Shown here one piece after another: positions 36,101 to 50,071 of a stretch of DNA of 64,000 bases. The notes beneath the pieces were generated by a model. It searched no databases, was not told the DNA's origin, and worked only from the letters and a program-made list of their open reading frames with translations. Made by a program: the position numbers and the translations under genes. This stretch comes from Microvelia longipes (taxonomy: Eukaryota; Arthropoda; Insecta; Hemiptera; Veliidae): the NCBI GenBank assembly GCA_018340805.1, contig JACMZG010001913.1, forward strand, positions 39,619,115 through 39,683,114, given 5' to 3'. The stretch's first letter is position 1, and each line of letters opens with the position of its first letter.

Positions 36101-39100
36101 AATGCAATGACCATTTAAGCTACAATTAATAAAAACAGTAAATACAATAATTAAGAATATTTGAACAGAATTTAACTTCAATTCTTTCATTTCTTTCTTT
36201 AAAATCAAATCAAAACAACTTTTAAATTGATAAAGAATTGTTTATTTCTGTCCCTCCCCCCTATTAAGTAGAATAGGTATTTGTTTAGAAATAGACTTTT
36301 TATGAAATAGAGGGACTTTTTTAAAATTTTCTGCCCATAAAGTCGAGTGAAAAAATGTTGACTTAATTTCTAATTGCAAGTAACTTATTTGTGTTGTTTA
36401 GATCCGACGTGGTTCTTCTTTGTTTTTCAATAACGTCACATAAATCTTTGCACAACTGTAAAGTGATGTGGTACCCAGAGATACGGAGGTTTTGTCCTCA
36501 CACGCCTGTTATTCTAGTTGGATGTAAAAATGATCTCAGATATATGTACAGGGATGAAACTTACCTTGAATTCTTCAGGGAGAGAAGTCCATTTCTCAGG
36601 TATTTAGTACAAATTTATTCCAGCTGAGTTAATAAAAAAAATGTGTGTTTACTCATCATAAAAAAATAGGGCATTTGGTTTCTCGGAACTTTTACTCATC
36701 ATATTGGATTTGCTATGCTCATCCTCACTACTTCGCACTCGCTTTGCTTTGCGTCGTCAGAATATAAAAATCACCAAATTTATGATGTAACACATCTTCG
36801 GAAACATCATAGTCATTCCTTCAAAATTGAACTAGTGCTAATGAGATGAAACTTGGCTTATTTTCTTTTCTTATATATGACTACATGCGTACCCAAACCT
36901 CTAATCGATCGCAACATTTTTTTGAATTTTATTAATTTTTGCTGAATCATATTTCTGGTTTCAGACAGCACAACTAAACTTAAAGATTAAATTTGTATCA
37001 AGTTTCACACCTACACATACAGACAGACAACTTTGTGAAAAACCACTCAAGAGGTCTTAAAAACACCTAAAACGGATAATTTAGGTGACATTCAAGTTTT
37101 GGAAAGTCCTTACAGGCAGTAAAGTTAGCTAATCTATGAATTCCTTGTAGTTTTATTTATTGAAATTTAAAATAACTTTAACTACTTACAAATATCTTAT
37201 TTTTTAGTCTGTTTTATTAATTAATTAATAAAACTATAATTACTAAAGTTTTTATTTATTAACTAAAGGTTTCTTATATCTAATATTTATATTTAAAAAA
37301 AAATATTCCCCTTTATTCACTATTTTTTATTTAATTTTATTGATTTATTTATTTAATGTTTTGACAGGGCTATACGTAAATGTGATTTAGTTATGCCTGA
37401 TGAGGGGAGGTGTATTGCCAAAGAACTGGGCATTACTTACTACGAAACTTCTGTTCTAACGTATTACGGTGTAAACGAAGTTTTTGAGAACGCTATCAGA
37501 GCTGCTCTGATTGCCAGAAGACAGCAGAGGTTTTGGATTACAAATCTAAAGAAAGTACAGCGCCCTCTATTGCAGGTGTGAAGTTCATTATTTTATCCTT
37601 GCGTTATTACTAGACTAATTATAACAATCCACATCACTTTTCTTTCATACCTACGGTATCTGTGAGAATAAGTAAAGTTGTATTCAGCTTGTTCTAAAAT
37701 GAAAGTCCTACACATTGTGTTAACTGCAAGAACCCTAATGCTCTAGAAAAACATCTAATGGATAAGATAGATTAAATAAGATAAATTTATTAGATTTTTT
37801 CAAATGAAAATAATTAGGATACGCAAGTTATTGAAATCTAAAAAAGTGATTCACCCTTTTTGCATCAAAGAATTGTTTGATTTATAATACACATTCTCTT
37901 GTAATAGTTGTTTAACGTGTTTCTTGAATGCTAAAAAGGGCAACTTTACGCTTTGTTCATTTAATTTGTTGAACATTTTAATCAGTAAGGCATTGTGACC
38001 TATATGATATTTTCCTAACCTATTAAGGGTTTAAACAAATTATTTTTCGTATTATATTTCTGATTATGAGAATTAAGTTTAAAAATTTCTACATTGAGCT
38101 TTATGTAATGTAATGAATTATATATGTTAACAACTGTCATTATTTTTTTCTTTTTTGAATATTTTCTGGCAAAATTCTCTCCTCTTCCAAATTATGAGCA
38201 GATCTCAAAGTGTATGTCCATAAAGTATTCCGTAACTTAATACGTTCTGTATCATTGCATTACATACTACCAAACAGTTACTGCTAACAGTTTTTTTAGC
38301 AGTACACTACAGTGTTTTTAGGTTGTAGAGGGGTGGGGAATCTTTACTCTCTGTAGAGTTAGGGCGAGTACCGTTATGGTACCTTTTGGAAATAGCCACT
38401 CTATCAGACCGCTTATCTCTGTGCAATTCTACCCGAGTCTTTCCTCTAGTAGTATAAGTCTCTTTGATTTTATAATAACTAACAGTGACTCCTCTAGCAG
38501 ACTTGTATTAATTATAATAATAATTTCCAACTCAATGCAGTGGAAACTCAACAGATAATCATTAGCTTCTGGCATTACCAATTACCTAAAACCACCAACT
38601 TCCGAGAATTTACCTTAATGATAACAAGCTAACATTATGTAGCAAGCTTGAATTAAACTTATTTTTATGTATGTAGAAGACTCAAAAAATACTTTACAAT
38701 AGGTACATTAATAATGGTGTACCGAGCTATGGTGGAAAGTCGGCTGTCATGGTATACTAACATAGAGTATGTTGTATATACTATGTACTATATAGAATAT
38801 GTGTGCATATACCATGTTGCATATACTAACAGTCTGTTAGTTTAAATTAAATAATAATTAGCAAAATTAAATAATAATAATATGAGGATATGGAAATAAG
38901 GAAGATTGTAAGCCTTTTGTTTATGAAATATGTGTAACGTCATTAACCCACAATGACTCAGTGAAAATGTCACCATAATGTTTTATGTAATGAAATGTTT
39001 CAGACTCCATATTGTCCTCCTAAACCAGTACCCAGGTCAGTACAAGTTTGTGCATCTACATATGATAATGCACTCTGGTGGCTGTACAATGAACAACCAC

Positions 39101-42100
39101 ATACTGATGTTGTCTTCCTTGCTGGCTCAACATGCATCACTGCTCATAAGTATGACCTCTTATATGGCTTATTGAATCTATATTATAGTTATAATCACTT
39201 GACAACATGGTGAAAATAGTGTTGAGGAACCAATGAGGTTAGCCAGGTATGAAATTGTGGGTGTGGTTTAACATCCAGGAGTAACCTCATTGACTCACTA
39301 GCATTATTTTCCTATACTGTCAACTGGCTATAACCTTGTAGTTATACTATAGTACTGAGAAAATATAAAAATATTAGATTTGTATACCTAACATCTATTT
39401 ATATATTATAGATTATTTACTACTTTATTTTGTACTTTACCTTTACTTTGTATTAATTAATTATTAACTACTTTACTTCACTTTGTTTTAATTAATTTAT
39501 AACTTACTCCTTGGACTAAAATTGAATATGGTGTTGCATTTGTTTAGATTCATGTTGGCCGCCGCCTCACCTTCCCTCCAAAAATATTTTGTACAGATTT
39601 CACAGGAGAACTAAGTACGAGAAGTGCAAGTGAGTCCAGTATGGTAAGTCTTTATTTTTACTTTTCCTCATTTACAATATTATTATTATTGTGATTGGGG
39701 TTGGAGTCGAGGATAGACCCCATTTGCACTGCGACTGGAAGTCTATTGTACAATCCCCTCAATTGGTCCAGGTCAGAATAATCCTTTTCCCCGGACTAGG
39801 TCTAGGATCTTTTTGACCAGTGATTCATTGGTAGAGTCAAACTTAGTGAGAGTGCTGCTACCAAAGTTGGAGAACCTTTGAAAGGCTAGGGCTTTACATC
39901 TCAGAAGTATGTGAGAGGCAGTTTCGGTTTCCGATTCACAAAGCCTACACACTGGGTTATCCTTAAAGATATCAATGGTATGGAGGTGTTTCGGAGGTGA
40001 CAGTGACCAGTCAGTAGTCCAGTTACTGTTTTAAGGTCCCTTCTGCTTAGACTGGGGAGCTCCTCTGTTATTTTGGGACTGGGTCACAAAATAAATAAAC
40101 TTTAACACAAGTTTATTTACAATCCTCATGCCAGAGGATTTGTTCCAGTGGTGCAGGTGATTGGTTGAGAGCCAATCTTTAATTACACTAGTTACATTAG
40201 TTTTGGGTATGGCTTCTATGGGTTCAGGCCCCACAGGAGTGGTCTCAGACTCCTTTTTTTGCAAGGATGTCTGCTTGATCATTACCTTCGATTCCCTTAT
40301 AGCCAGGCACCCATCTGATTGCTACATCATTGTCGAGTGACAAGGTCAGAAGGTTTTGTAAGCACTCCCAGACAAGCTTAGAGTTAACTTTGTATGAACC
40401 AAGAGCTTTAATATTTATAGAAGTGTGATTAGAATTCTTTTTAATATTATTTATTAGACAGGCATCAATATCAAGTATTAATGCCTATTTTCCTATAACA
40501 TTTACACCATAGGTATATAGGGAAAGCATTGTGTGTGCTCTACAAATATGAAACCAGTAAACATAAATAATTTACTTAATTTTTCTTAAAAATTTGAAAA
40601 ATTTCAATTTTTTTACTATATTGAGAATCAGTTTAGAGTAAAGAAGAGACTAGATTTCATTAGATTAAATAAACTATATTTCACTACTTATTCTTGCGTA
40701 TTCATGTTTAATAAAGCTAATTCGTGCAAAGAAAAATCTATACATTATGTCAAGTGGGACTATTCCATACTGATCGTTGTGTAATTGTTCAACTTGACAT
40801 TATGTAAATAATTTCCTTTGCATGAATTAGCTTAATTTAAACTACCCGTCAATTCTAACAATTCGGGTAGCATTGCGGAGCAATTTGTATCAGAGACGCC
40901 GTCAGTGTTTCAGAATGATGAGATATGTACTATTGCCTCCACCTTTGCCAAGACTATTTACTGTTCTCTGATAGATCAACCAGGTAACAAATCTGCAGGA
41001 GGGTCTACAGTTACAACAGTGTATGTCAAGCCCCCTCCAGTACAAGACGGATTTTTGCCTAGCTTAATTAAGGCATTGGCTCCTGAACCTAAGGAAAAAA
41101 TTGAAATGTCAATAGATCAGAAGGAACAAGGAGTCAAGTATATGATCCAGTCTGGTAATGCGAAGAGGTTAATGATGGCCTGTAGAGACTGGAAGGATCA
41201 GGTCAAAAAGCACTACTCCATTGAAAAAAGAGTAGCGGAGAGACTCTTCTCTATAGGCAAATTAAGAGCTAAAGGAAACGAGGAAGATATACTCAAGTCC
41301 AAAAAGGACTACAATAAAAGTCTAAAAAAACTTTTAGCTCTCAGAGATAAAGAGTTAGAAACCATTAATAAAATAAGCAGGGGTGAAATAATTGTTAAAA
41401 CATCTGAGGAACCAGTTAAAAGTCAAAAAACAGCAAGGGCCCAGAGCTGCTCCGAGAACAAGCATGCCCCCCATAGTTGAAGAGCTAGAAGGTAATGAAG
41501 GTCGCTGGCCAGACCCCGAGGACCCTTACGCCGTAGTAATACCACTACATGGCAGTAAAGAGGATCTTGACCAGGAATTGAAGAGGGATGTCAAGTTAGT
41601 GAAAGAAGAACAGAAGGGTCAAGTCTCGCTAGTCCTCGCCATATCAAAGAATGTGAAGGCAATACGCGAGCAATGTTTCAACTCACCTTTGGTTAAAGCC
41701 TTCTGTAGATGAAAGTAGTGATAGTTTAGAAGAAGATCCACACCTTTACTTAGATCACTCGTTGCGGAGGGAAAGAAGAAGAAGCAAAGAAGAAAAAGAA
41801 AGAGAGATGAGAACGACAGCCCAGCGAAGACAACTGCTGACCATACTTTTATAGATAAGTTTAGAGATATAGGTAAAGGGCAACTGAGTCTGCCTTAGGA
41901 AATTTAGATAAATTAGAACAAACGTTTGTAAAATATTTATTTAATACTGACTCTAGTTCAGACCATAAAATATCTAAGACAGAAATTAAAGTGATTTTAG
42001 ACTCCTTAAGAGTTGTAAGAACTAATGTAACCAGTCTAGCACTTGAAGTTACCCGCTGCGGCACAGAATTCTGTGCCAAGGCTACTGAACTAGAATGTAG

Positions 42101-45100
42101 CAGAAACTATTATCAAGGTCCAAATAGTCAGATAACAGATAAAGTATATGGGAGGAATGGGGGCAGTGGTTCCTTTGCGAGTGCTGTGAGGAACTTGAAC
42201 GGAAATCCCACACCTCCAACTCCAGTTCCTTTGCCCTGCCCAACACCAGGGCCTTCTCCCCAGGCCCTAAACCTCCTGGTCCACTTCCCCTGATCCAAAT
42301 CCTAATTCTAAACTGCCATCTCTTCCCCAAACAAAGACAAAGATGATTGATTTAAACAAATCAGTCATTATTGAATTTGCGAATTACTCCGGTACATTTG
42401 ATAAGACAAATTTAGATCAATGTAATGAAATTAAAGAACAAATAGACAAACTTAGGAAACAAATTCTAACGAGTTAAAACCTAAATTATCTAATGTAAAT
42501 GTCACAAATATGTACGCCAAAAGAAAAGGTGTAGCTTTTGCCTTAGAATGTGGCTCTGTAGAGGAAGAGATAAAATCATTAAATGCCAAGACCTAAATAG
42601 TCTTGGTTTATGTGCTAAACTCCCAGCAGAGCAGGGAGAGCCTATTGTTATAATAGGCGTTGATGCATCCTTAAGTAAAGCTGAATTGAAAGAGGATATA
42701 TATAACAAAATATTGTGAAATTTGATCAGTTAAAAAATAGAGCAGACATAAAAGATAAAATAATCCTCAATTTACTCTTCCTTGTGGTTGGGTCCGTGGT
42801 GGGAAATTTGTAAGATGGGTAGTGCTTGTTCCCAAAGAGGTGAAACAAATATTCCTAGAAAAAAGAGAGATTAACATTGAATGGTCTAAACTAGAAGTTA
42901 GGAATTATAATTGGGTATCTCGCTGCCTTCGGTGTCTTCGGATAGGGCACTCAGTTTCAGAATGTCCGTCAAAGCAAAAAGTCTGTGGTTTCTGTTCTCT
43001 TGAAGGACATGTCTACAATGATTGCCCTGAAAAGCGGCAAATAAAAAACCCTCCTGTGGGCCCTGCCGAGAGACCAAAAGACAGAGTGACCACTCAATAA
43101 AAGACTCAGTTTGCCCCTTTTATCAGAGGGAGATCACTAGAATTAAGAATAAGAATTAAGCATACTTTTAAGTATTTTTTCTAAATTTTTATCTTGCCTA
43201 ATGATAGACATACGACAAATTAATTTACAACACAGTAAAGCAGCCACTTCTGAGCTTACTAAAATCTTTAGCGGTAAAACTAATATGATAGTTCTTATTC
43301 AAGAACCTTATGTTTATAAACGCAATATCAAAATGCTTAATGAAGTAGGTGGGGTTATCTTCAGGAATGTCTGGTGAGCACAATAAAAGAACATGCATAT
43401 TAGCCTCTAGAAATCTAAACCTCACCATTCTTTCAGAATTGTGTTTCTAGAGATCTCACAGCTGCCTTACTTCAATTTAGAATAAATAATATAATTATAA
43501 TTTAGTATTAGGATCACTATACCTTCCCGGTGATAGTGAACAACCTCCTCCTTCTTTGGATTTGATAAAGCTGGTTAACTTCTGTGAAAGAAGAAATTAC
43601 CAGGTACTCATTGGCTGTGATGCTAATGCTCACCACATTATGTGGGGCAGCCGGCTTAACAATGCAAGGGGGGAGGCCTTGGTTGAATTTCTAGCTTCTA
43701 CTAATGTTGAGATTCTAAACAGGGGTACTGAACCTACTTTTGTTAATGCTAGAAGTCAGACTATAATCGATATTACTCTAACTTCAGTTCACTTCGCGGA
43801 CAAAATAAAAGGGTGGAGAGTTTCTAATGATATTAGTATGTCTGACCACCGCATGATAAGACTCCACATTAGTACTGATCCATAGTAAGACCTTTCAAAA
43901 AGATCACCCCAGTCCACTGATTGGGACATGTATACATCTATTTTACATGACAATCCCTTGTTTAAGAATCCTTTATCATAAACAATACAGATGATTTAAA
44001 TAACGCAGCATCAGAGCTTAACGATGCAATCTTAAATGCTTACCATCAAGCTTGTTTATACGCCCAATTCCACTAAAAAGAATTAAGAGTTGGATAAGGA
44101 TTTAGCTAAACTTCAGCGTGAAGCCAAACGAAAGTGGAGGAAAGCATATAAAACACAAGATGAAGACGATAATATAGCTTTCAAAGATGCTCGTCGTAAT
44201 TTTAAGAAAGCACTAAGAATACATCATAGAAATAGCTGGAGAAATTTCACTGCTGACATAGAATCACACCAAGCATCAGCCAGGCTTGTCAGAGTTCTCA
44301 GTCAAGAAGATAAACATGCTGAACTTGGACCTTTTAAATCAGATGATGGTAATTATAGTACAAATAAAGACTCTTTAGAACTGCTCAAAGCGCACTTTCC
44401 TCAGAAACAGCCTCAACCCTCTATTGACACTAATTATATCTGTGATTTTGATCGTGAACTAGGTCAGAGGATTGTTACTGTAGAAGGACTCCGTTGGGCA
44501 GCAGGTTCTTTGAGTCCTTATAAAGCTGCTGGTATGGATGAGATCTTTCCAGCTCTTATTCAGAAGGCGCTTGACATAATAATTTCAGCATTATTATCCA
44601 TTTTTCAATCCAGCATTGCTTTAGGACAGGTGCCTGACTCATGGAAGTCAGTCCGAGTGATATTCATTCCAAAATCTGGAAGAAAGGACTACACTGACCC
44701 TAAATCTTTTAGACCCATAAGTCTTACACCATATTTACTAAAGATGCTAGAGAAAATTAGTCGATGAATATTTAAATGTGGAAATTTTTAACGAAGAAAC
44801 CATTATCCTACCCAACATGCTTACTTAAAGAAGCGCTCTACTGATACAGCTCTTCATGCTTTAGTAAGTAGAGTCGAGAGGGCCCTTCATCATAAGGAAT
44901 CTGTGCTATGTCTAAGCTTTGATGTGGAAGGAGCCTTTGACAAAACTACATCAGGTATCATTAGAGCTGCACTGGAGCAAAGAGATGTCCACCCAAATGT
45001 CATCAGTTGGATTGTAAGCATGCTACATAATCGTAGGATTACTGTTTCACACAATGAGTGCAACTTAACTGAGTTCATTTCAGTCGGTTGTCCCCAAGGA

Positions 45101-48100
45101 GGATGTCTGAGCCAAAGCTCTGGTGTCTTGTAATGGACGCGTTGCTGTCTGAGCTTTCAAAAGCAGGTTTCTATTGTCAAGCTTACGCAGATGATGGTCT
45201 GGTGCTTATAGTTGGAAAATTTCTCAATACACTGTATGAGCTAATGCAAGTTGTATGCAGTTTAATAGAAAGTTGGTGCAGGAAAGTAGGCCTGTCTGTA
45301 AATCCAGGAAAGACAAATCTCATTCTTTTCACAAACCATAAAAAACTCGACTTTAAAGCTCCTCAACTATTTGGTGAAAGACTTGTTCTTTCTAGTAGTA
45401 TCAAATACTTAGGAGTCATTTTAGATAACAGACTGAATTGGAATGAGCATATAGATAAAGTTGTAGCAAAAGCTACATCAACCTTATGGCAACTTCGTTA
45501 CGCAGTTGGGAAGACTTGGGGACTCAAACCAAAAGTACTTAAGTGGATTTACACAGCAATTGTCAGACCAAGGATACAATATGGTTCTTTGGTCTGGTGG
45601 CCCGCTGTGAACAAAACCACAATTGATCGCAAACTTACCAAAGTTCAAAGAATAGCTTGTCTTGCTATAACAGGATCCATGAAAACCACTCCAACAGTTG
45701 CTCTAGAAGTTCTTCTATGTTTACCAAAATTAACCTCTGTGATATTAAGAGAAGCAGCAGCCACTTTTATTAGACTTCGAGACACTGGTATGTGGAATCC
45801 ATATAATAACAACAAACATGCTGGGATTGAAAACATTGTTCTAGAGGAACTACCCATATTAGCAGCAGCCAACCCAGAGAGAGCGGTAGCAAAGTAGCCA
45901 TTATCAACAATATTAGCAGTGTTATACCTTCTAGAAGCTACTGGTTTGAACCTACAATAAAAGAAGCCGAGCACGAACTAACTTGTTTCACAGATGGCTC
46001 TAAGAAAGGCCGAGAAGGCCTCACTGGTTCAGGGGTCTATATTCCTAAATATTCTGTAGAACTAAGTTACTCTCTTGGGCTTCATGCTACTGTGTTCCAA
46101 GCAGAGGTATATGCTATCTTGATGGTTGCGACCCTTCCAGTTGTGCGAGAAGGTAATGAGAAATCCATTATAATCTGCATTGATAGTCAGGCTGCAATTA
46201 AAGCCCTTACCTCCAATCCTAGTAGCTCCTCTGCCCTTGTTCAAGAATGTAGAGCTCACTTGTCTCTCTTGGCAGAGAGCAAAACTGTTGAACTTAAGTG
46301 GGTACCAGGCTATATGGGTGTCGTGGGTAATGAGGAAGCAGATAAACTTGCTAGACTGGGAGCAGAAACCCCATTCATTGGACCAGAACCTGTCCTTCCC
46401 CTCTCAGCAACACATGCTAAAACACTCTTGGATAGCTGGCTAATGAACACCCTAAAACTTAACTGGCATGCCTTTGCTGGTTGCAGACAAGCAAAAATGT
46501 TCATTACTGGGCCAATTGTAAAAAATACAAATTTTCTAATTAACCTCAGCAAGCCTTGCCTTAGGAACCTAGTTAGTGTTCTGACCGGTCACTGTAGATT
46601 AAATAAACATATTAATACTTTAGGCATAATCTCAGAGGCTAGCTGCCCCATGTGTGGGCATTATGAGGAGACAGCCTTTCACTTGCTTGCAGAGTGTGAG
46701 GCCTATACATCTCTTCGTACCCGCATATTTGGCGTAGGCCTCTTGTATGAAGAGGAGCTTTCTTCTCTTAGTTGGAGAGATATCCTACAATATATCAACC
46801 TTTCCAAGAGGTTCTTGGTAGAGGTGGTGTAGGCTAAGGAATCGGGGCTGGCAAGAAGGGCCCAACAACGTGGCCTATTTGCCTGGCTTTGCCTCCCCAC
46901 CCTATTACTACTACTACTACTAGCTTAATTTAACATGAATATGCTACGTGTGAGTAGTGATTTTATCTAATAAAATTGAGTCTCTTCTGTGCACAACTAA
47001 TTGTAATCTAGTATTATAGAGACACATTCAAATATTAACAATTTATTTACAATGATTTTAGGTTTCTACGTTTGGTGAAGCTACGTCAGGTGACTTCAAT
47101 GAAGATACAGAGTATCTTATCAGAGTTGAAAAACCTCAGAGGTACATAAATATTAAGATAATAATCGTAATTGAAAAGGTTATATTTACTGCAAGTTAAA
47201 AAAGCAATTGAAGAATCAGGTACCTTCAATACTTGCTGGTAGGTATGAATATCTCTAGATGAGGTTTGGATTAATACCAACATCAAACAAGACAACACTT
47301 GAGTTCTCAACAAACAAGATTATATCATGGAAAAATTTTTGTTTCATGGGCAGGATAAGCTCCCTGATGATGAATCTATCTTCAAGCAAGTATTGACAGT
47401 AGACGATTCTTCTATTATATTTGAAATGATTGTTAATAATGAATAATTTATCATTATATTGAAATACAATTAACAATTATTATTGTTGTATTTTAATAAT
47501 TATTATAATTAATATATTATTAAAAAAATTATATTATTATATTATTGATTAACAATCGCTTGTATTTATGTATAAATATTATTTACTTCAATGAATAATT
47601 CGTTTAAATAAATAAATAGGTTTATTTCCCTTATATACAAAATGTACCATATGCTCGAGTGTTCCCACCTTAACTTTAGAATCCTAGCAGACATCTTGTT
47701 ATGCAGCATCTTCATTTTGGAAAGTGTTGCTTATAATCAAACAAGTCTCAACTTTTATTCTTCTTTATCTTCTTAGATTTAGGTTAAACTTGCTATGTTG
47801 GACAATAATTACTGGCTGACTACTACATTTACTTCTATTTGCTTTGTTAACTTTGTATTTGACTTTTTTAATATTATGTTTAACAGAGGGGTAGGAGTTT
47901 GGGAACAACTGAAGAGGAGATCAAGTTGTCAAGTTCTAGTCAGCAGTAAGGAAACTAGTATTGATAATAGTCTCAGAGTTTGCTCAAGTAAAGAATTGAA
48001 TCATCCTGCTTTCACTTCCATCAGAGTGCAACAGGTGAGTCGTTTGCTCTTAATAGTATCAGCAATAAAGAGTTTGCTCTACATCAGACAAGGAAGTGCA

Positions 48101-50014
48101 ATTTGAGTCCTATATCACTAGCTCTCTTAGGGCTGTAGCATGATTCACACTGTAAGGTAAAGCCACATTTTTGCTTAGTGAATTTTTCTTTAAAAAAATC
48201 ACCAATAAGATGTGTGACATGGAGGGAGCCGTATATTTGTGTATAAAAAAATTGTAACTTAAGATAAATTTTAATTCTTCTGGATTATTTTGATTTGTTT
48301 GAATATTATTACTTTTAATAACTTGAAAAACTTAAGGAATAGCTTTTCTACTTGTGTCTATATTTTTTTTTCCGAATTTTCATGAGGAATTAGCTAGAAC
48401 CTTCCAGTGATGAGCATTAATTAACTGAGTGTTAATTTAGTACAAATAATGGTGAGATTTGTAAAACCAATGGGATAAATCTGAGCGTTTCCTTTGAAAA
48501 AATAAGTAATGAGTAATAATGCTGTTACTCTAGTTATAAAGCAAAGACCAGAAGCAAAAATGGATTTTTAGCATGGATGCACGCATCTGAAAAAAAAAAT
48601 TATCTGGCATGTGGACACTCATACCAAATTTTTTTAATATGACGTGTTTCTGTGCAAAAAAAATTGTAACTTGCCAAGATACTTTTTATATTTTCTTGAT
48701 TATGTTGATTTGACATTTTAGTTGAATTTGTTAGGATATTATTACTTTTAATAGGTTGAAAAACAATAAATATTAGATCATGGTGTCACAGCACCACTAT
48801 TGGTAAATAAAACCATAACCTGTTTACAATATTGCGAAAAAAATGCAAAATGACTTAAAGTATTCACAAGACGTAGAAATTTGTTTTAACAGAAATTTAC
48901 TTAATGCAAACATTATCAATATATTTAGTGGATTTAACAATGCCATGACAAAGGTTGTAGTTCTTGTTTTTAGGACCTTGGTCTATAATTAAGTTTGTCT
49001 GTTGTAGTATGAAGATGTTGACTACCAAGGGAAGAGAGTATCAACAATTCAAACCATAGTAACTCTTAGTAAATTAATAACTGCTCAAGCAATGCAACAG
49101 TGTATTTTCTTCCTTTATACTGGCAACATTGATTCCAAGTTCACTCAGTTACAGGTATTTAACATTTGACTTCTTCTTTAAAACACTAACAAATATTACT
49201 GTTCATGTAGTATCACCAACTCAATATTTTAAGTGCGTGATAATATTGACCCAAATTAGTGCATGTAATACAAATATGAGGTAGAAGGGCTCTGTAAGCC
49301 TTGGATCTGCGTATAACTGTTTTAGAATTGTTTTCAACCCAAGGCGTATGTGGGGGATTTATTACACTTTGCAATATTTGTCTGTCATCTATGACAATGT
49401 CTCCTGTATTGGAAACAAAATGGTAGGATCCGTCATCTTGGGGTAGAAGACCAAAGATATTAAATACTTATACTATATTACTCTGTGATATGATCTTTAA
49501 TCAAGTAAACATTTTAGGGCAGGTATTTGGTTTCCTGTGGTTATATAGATTTTTTGTTCTTATTTTTTTACTTTTTATATTTTCAGTGCTTACCGGTTGG
49601 ATTATTATTGGTAATTTTATACAAATAAAATAGATATGTGCTTCAGTAGATCAACTAGAGCTACTTTCTCTTATTCCTTATTGTACCCGTTACATGTGCT
49701 GTTTAAATGTGATTACACAGCAATATTTTATGCTTTTCCTATTAATCATCATTTTAAAAAAATATGAAATAAAATAAAAGTAAAACGTTAAATAAATGTT
49801 TTTTCTATACATTTCAATGTACAAAAAAATACAATGTATTGGTCATTAAAAACATTGTGTATATGTATTTATGTGCATACACACCCATATATATACAGTG
49901 TGTACTCGGATGGGGTTGCCTCTACGTATAAATGACACAAATTTTTTTTTATAATAGTCATTCTTGATGAAAGCTCCTGCATGTTCTTAAACTAAGATTA
50001 TATATATATATATA

Positions 50015-50071
<57 letters not shown>

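Larger units (their letters stand above)
40841..46920 (+). mobile_element. Non-LTR retrotransposon (I/LOA-like, with RNase H) in RhoBTB intron 6
   Basis: A 6.08-kb insertion. It encodes, in order, a gag-like ORF1 with CCHC knuckles, then an ORF2 with apurinic-type endonuclease, reverse transcriptase, RNase H and a C-terminal CCHC finger. It ends in a short (TAC)n tail at 46904-46920. Both sides carry the same 13 bases, TAGCTTAATTTAA (40828-40840 and 46921-46933), a perfect target-site duplication. The left end is already inside open ORF1 sequence with no start codon, so it looks mildly 5'-truncated. The frames are broken in several places, so this copy as sequenced cannot encode whole proteins. 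The RNase H and tail structure fit the I group (I, LOA, Nimb-like clades); the exact clade is uncertain. Confidence 0.92.

Noticed and set aside
38376..38558. Serine/isoleucine-rich frame in RhoBTB intron 4
   Set aside because: Low-complexity sequence with no splice support; exon 4 joins exon 5 directly in phase.
44890..45974. Minus-strand frames over the retrotransposon
   Set aside because: Antisense shadows of reverse transcriptase and RNase H coding sequence.
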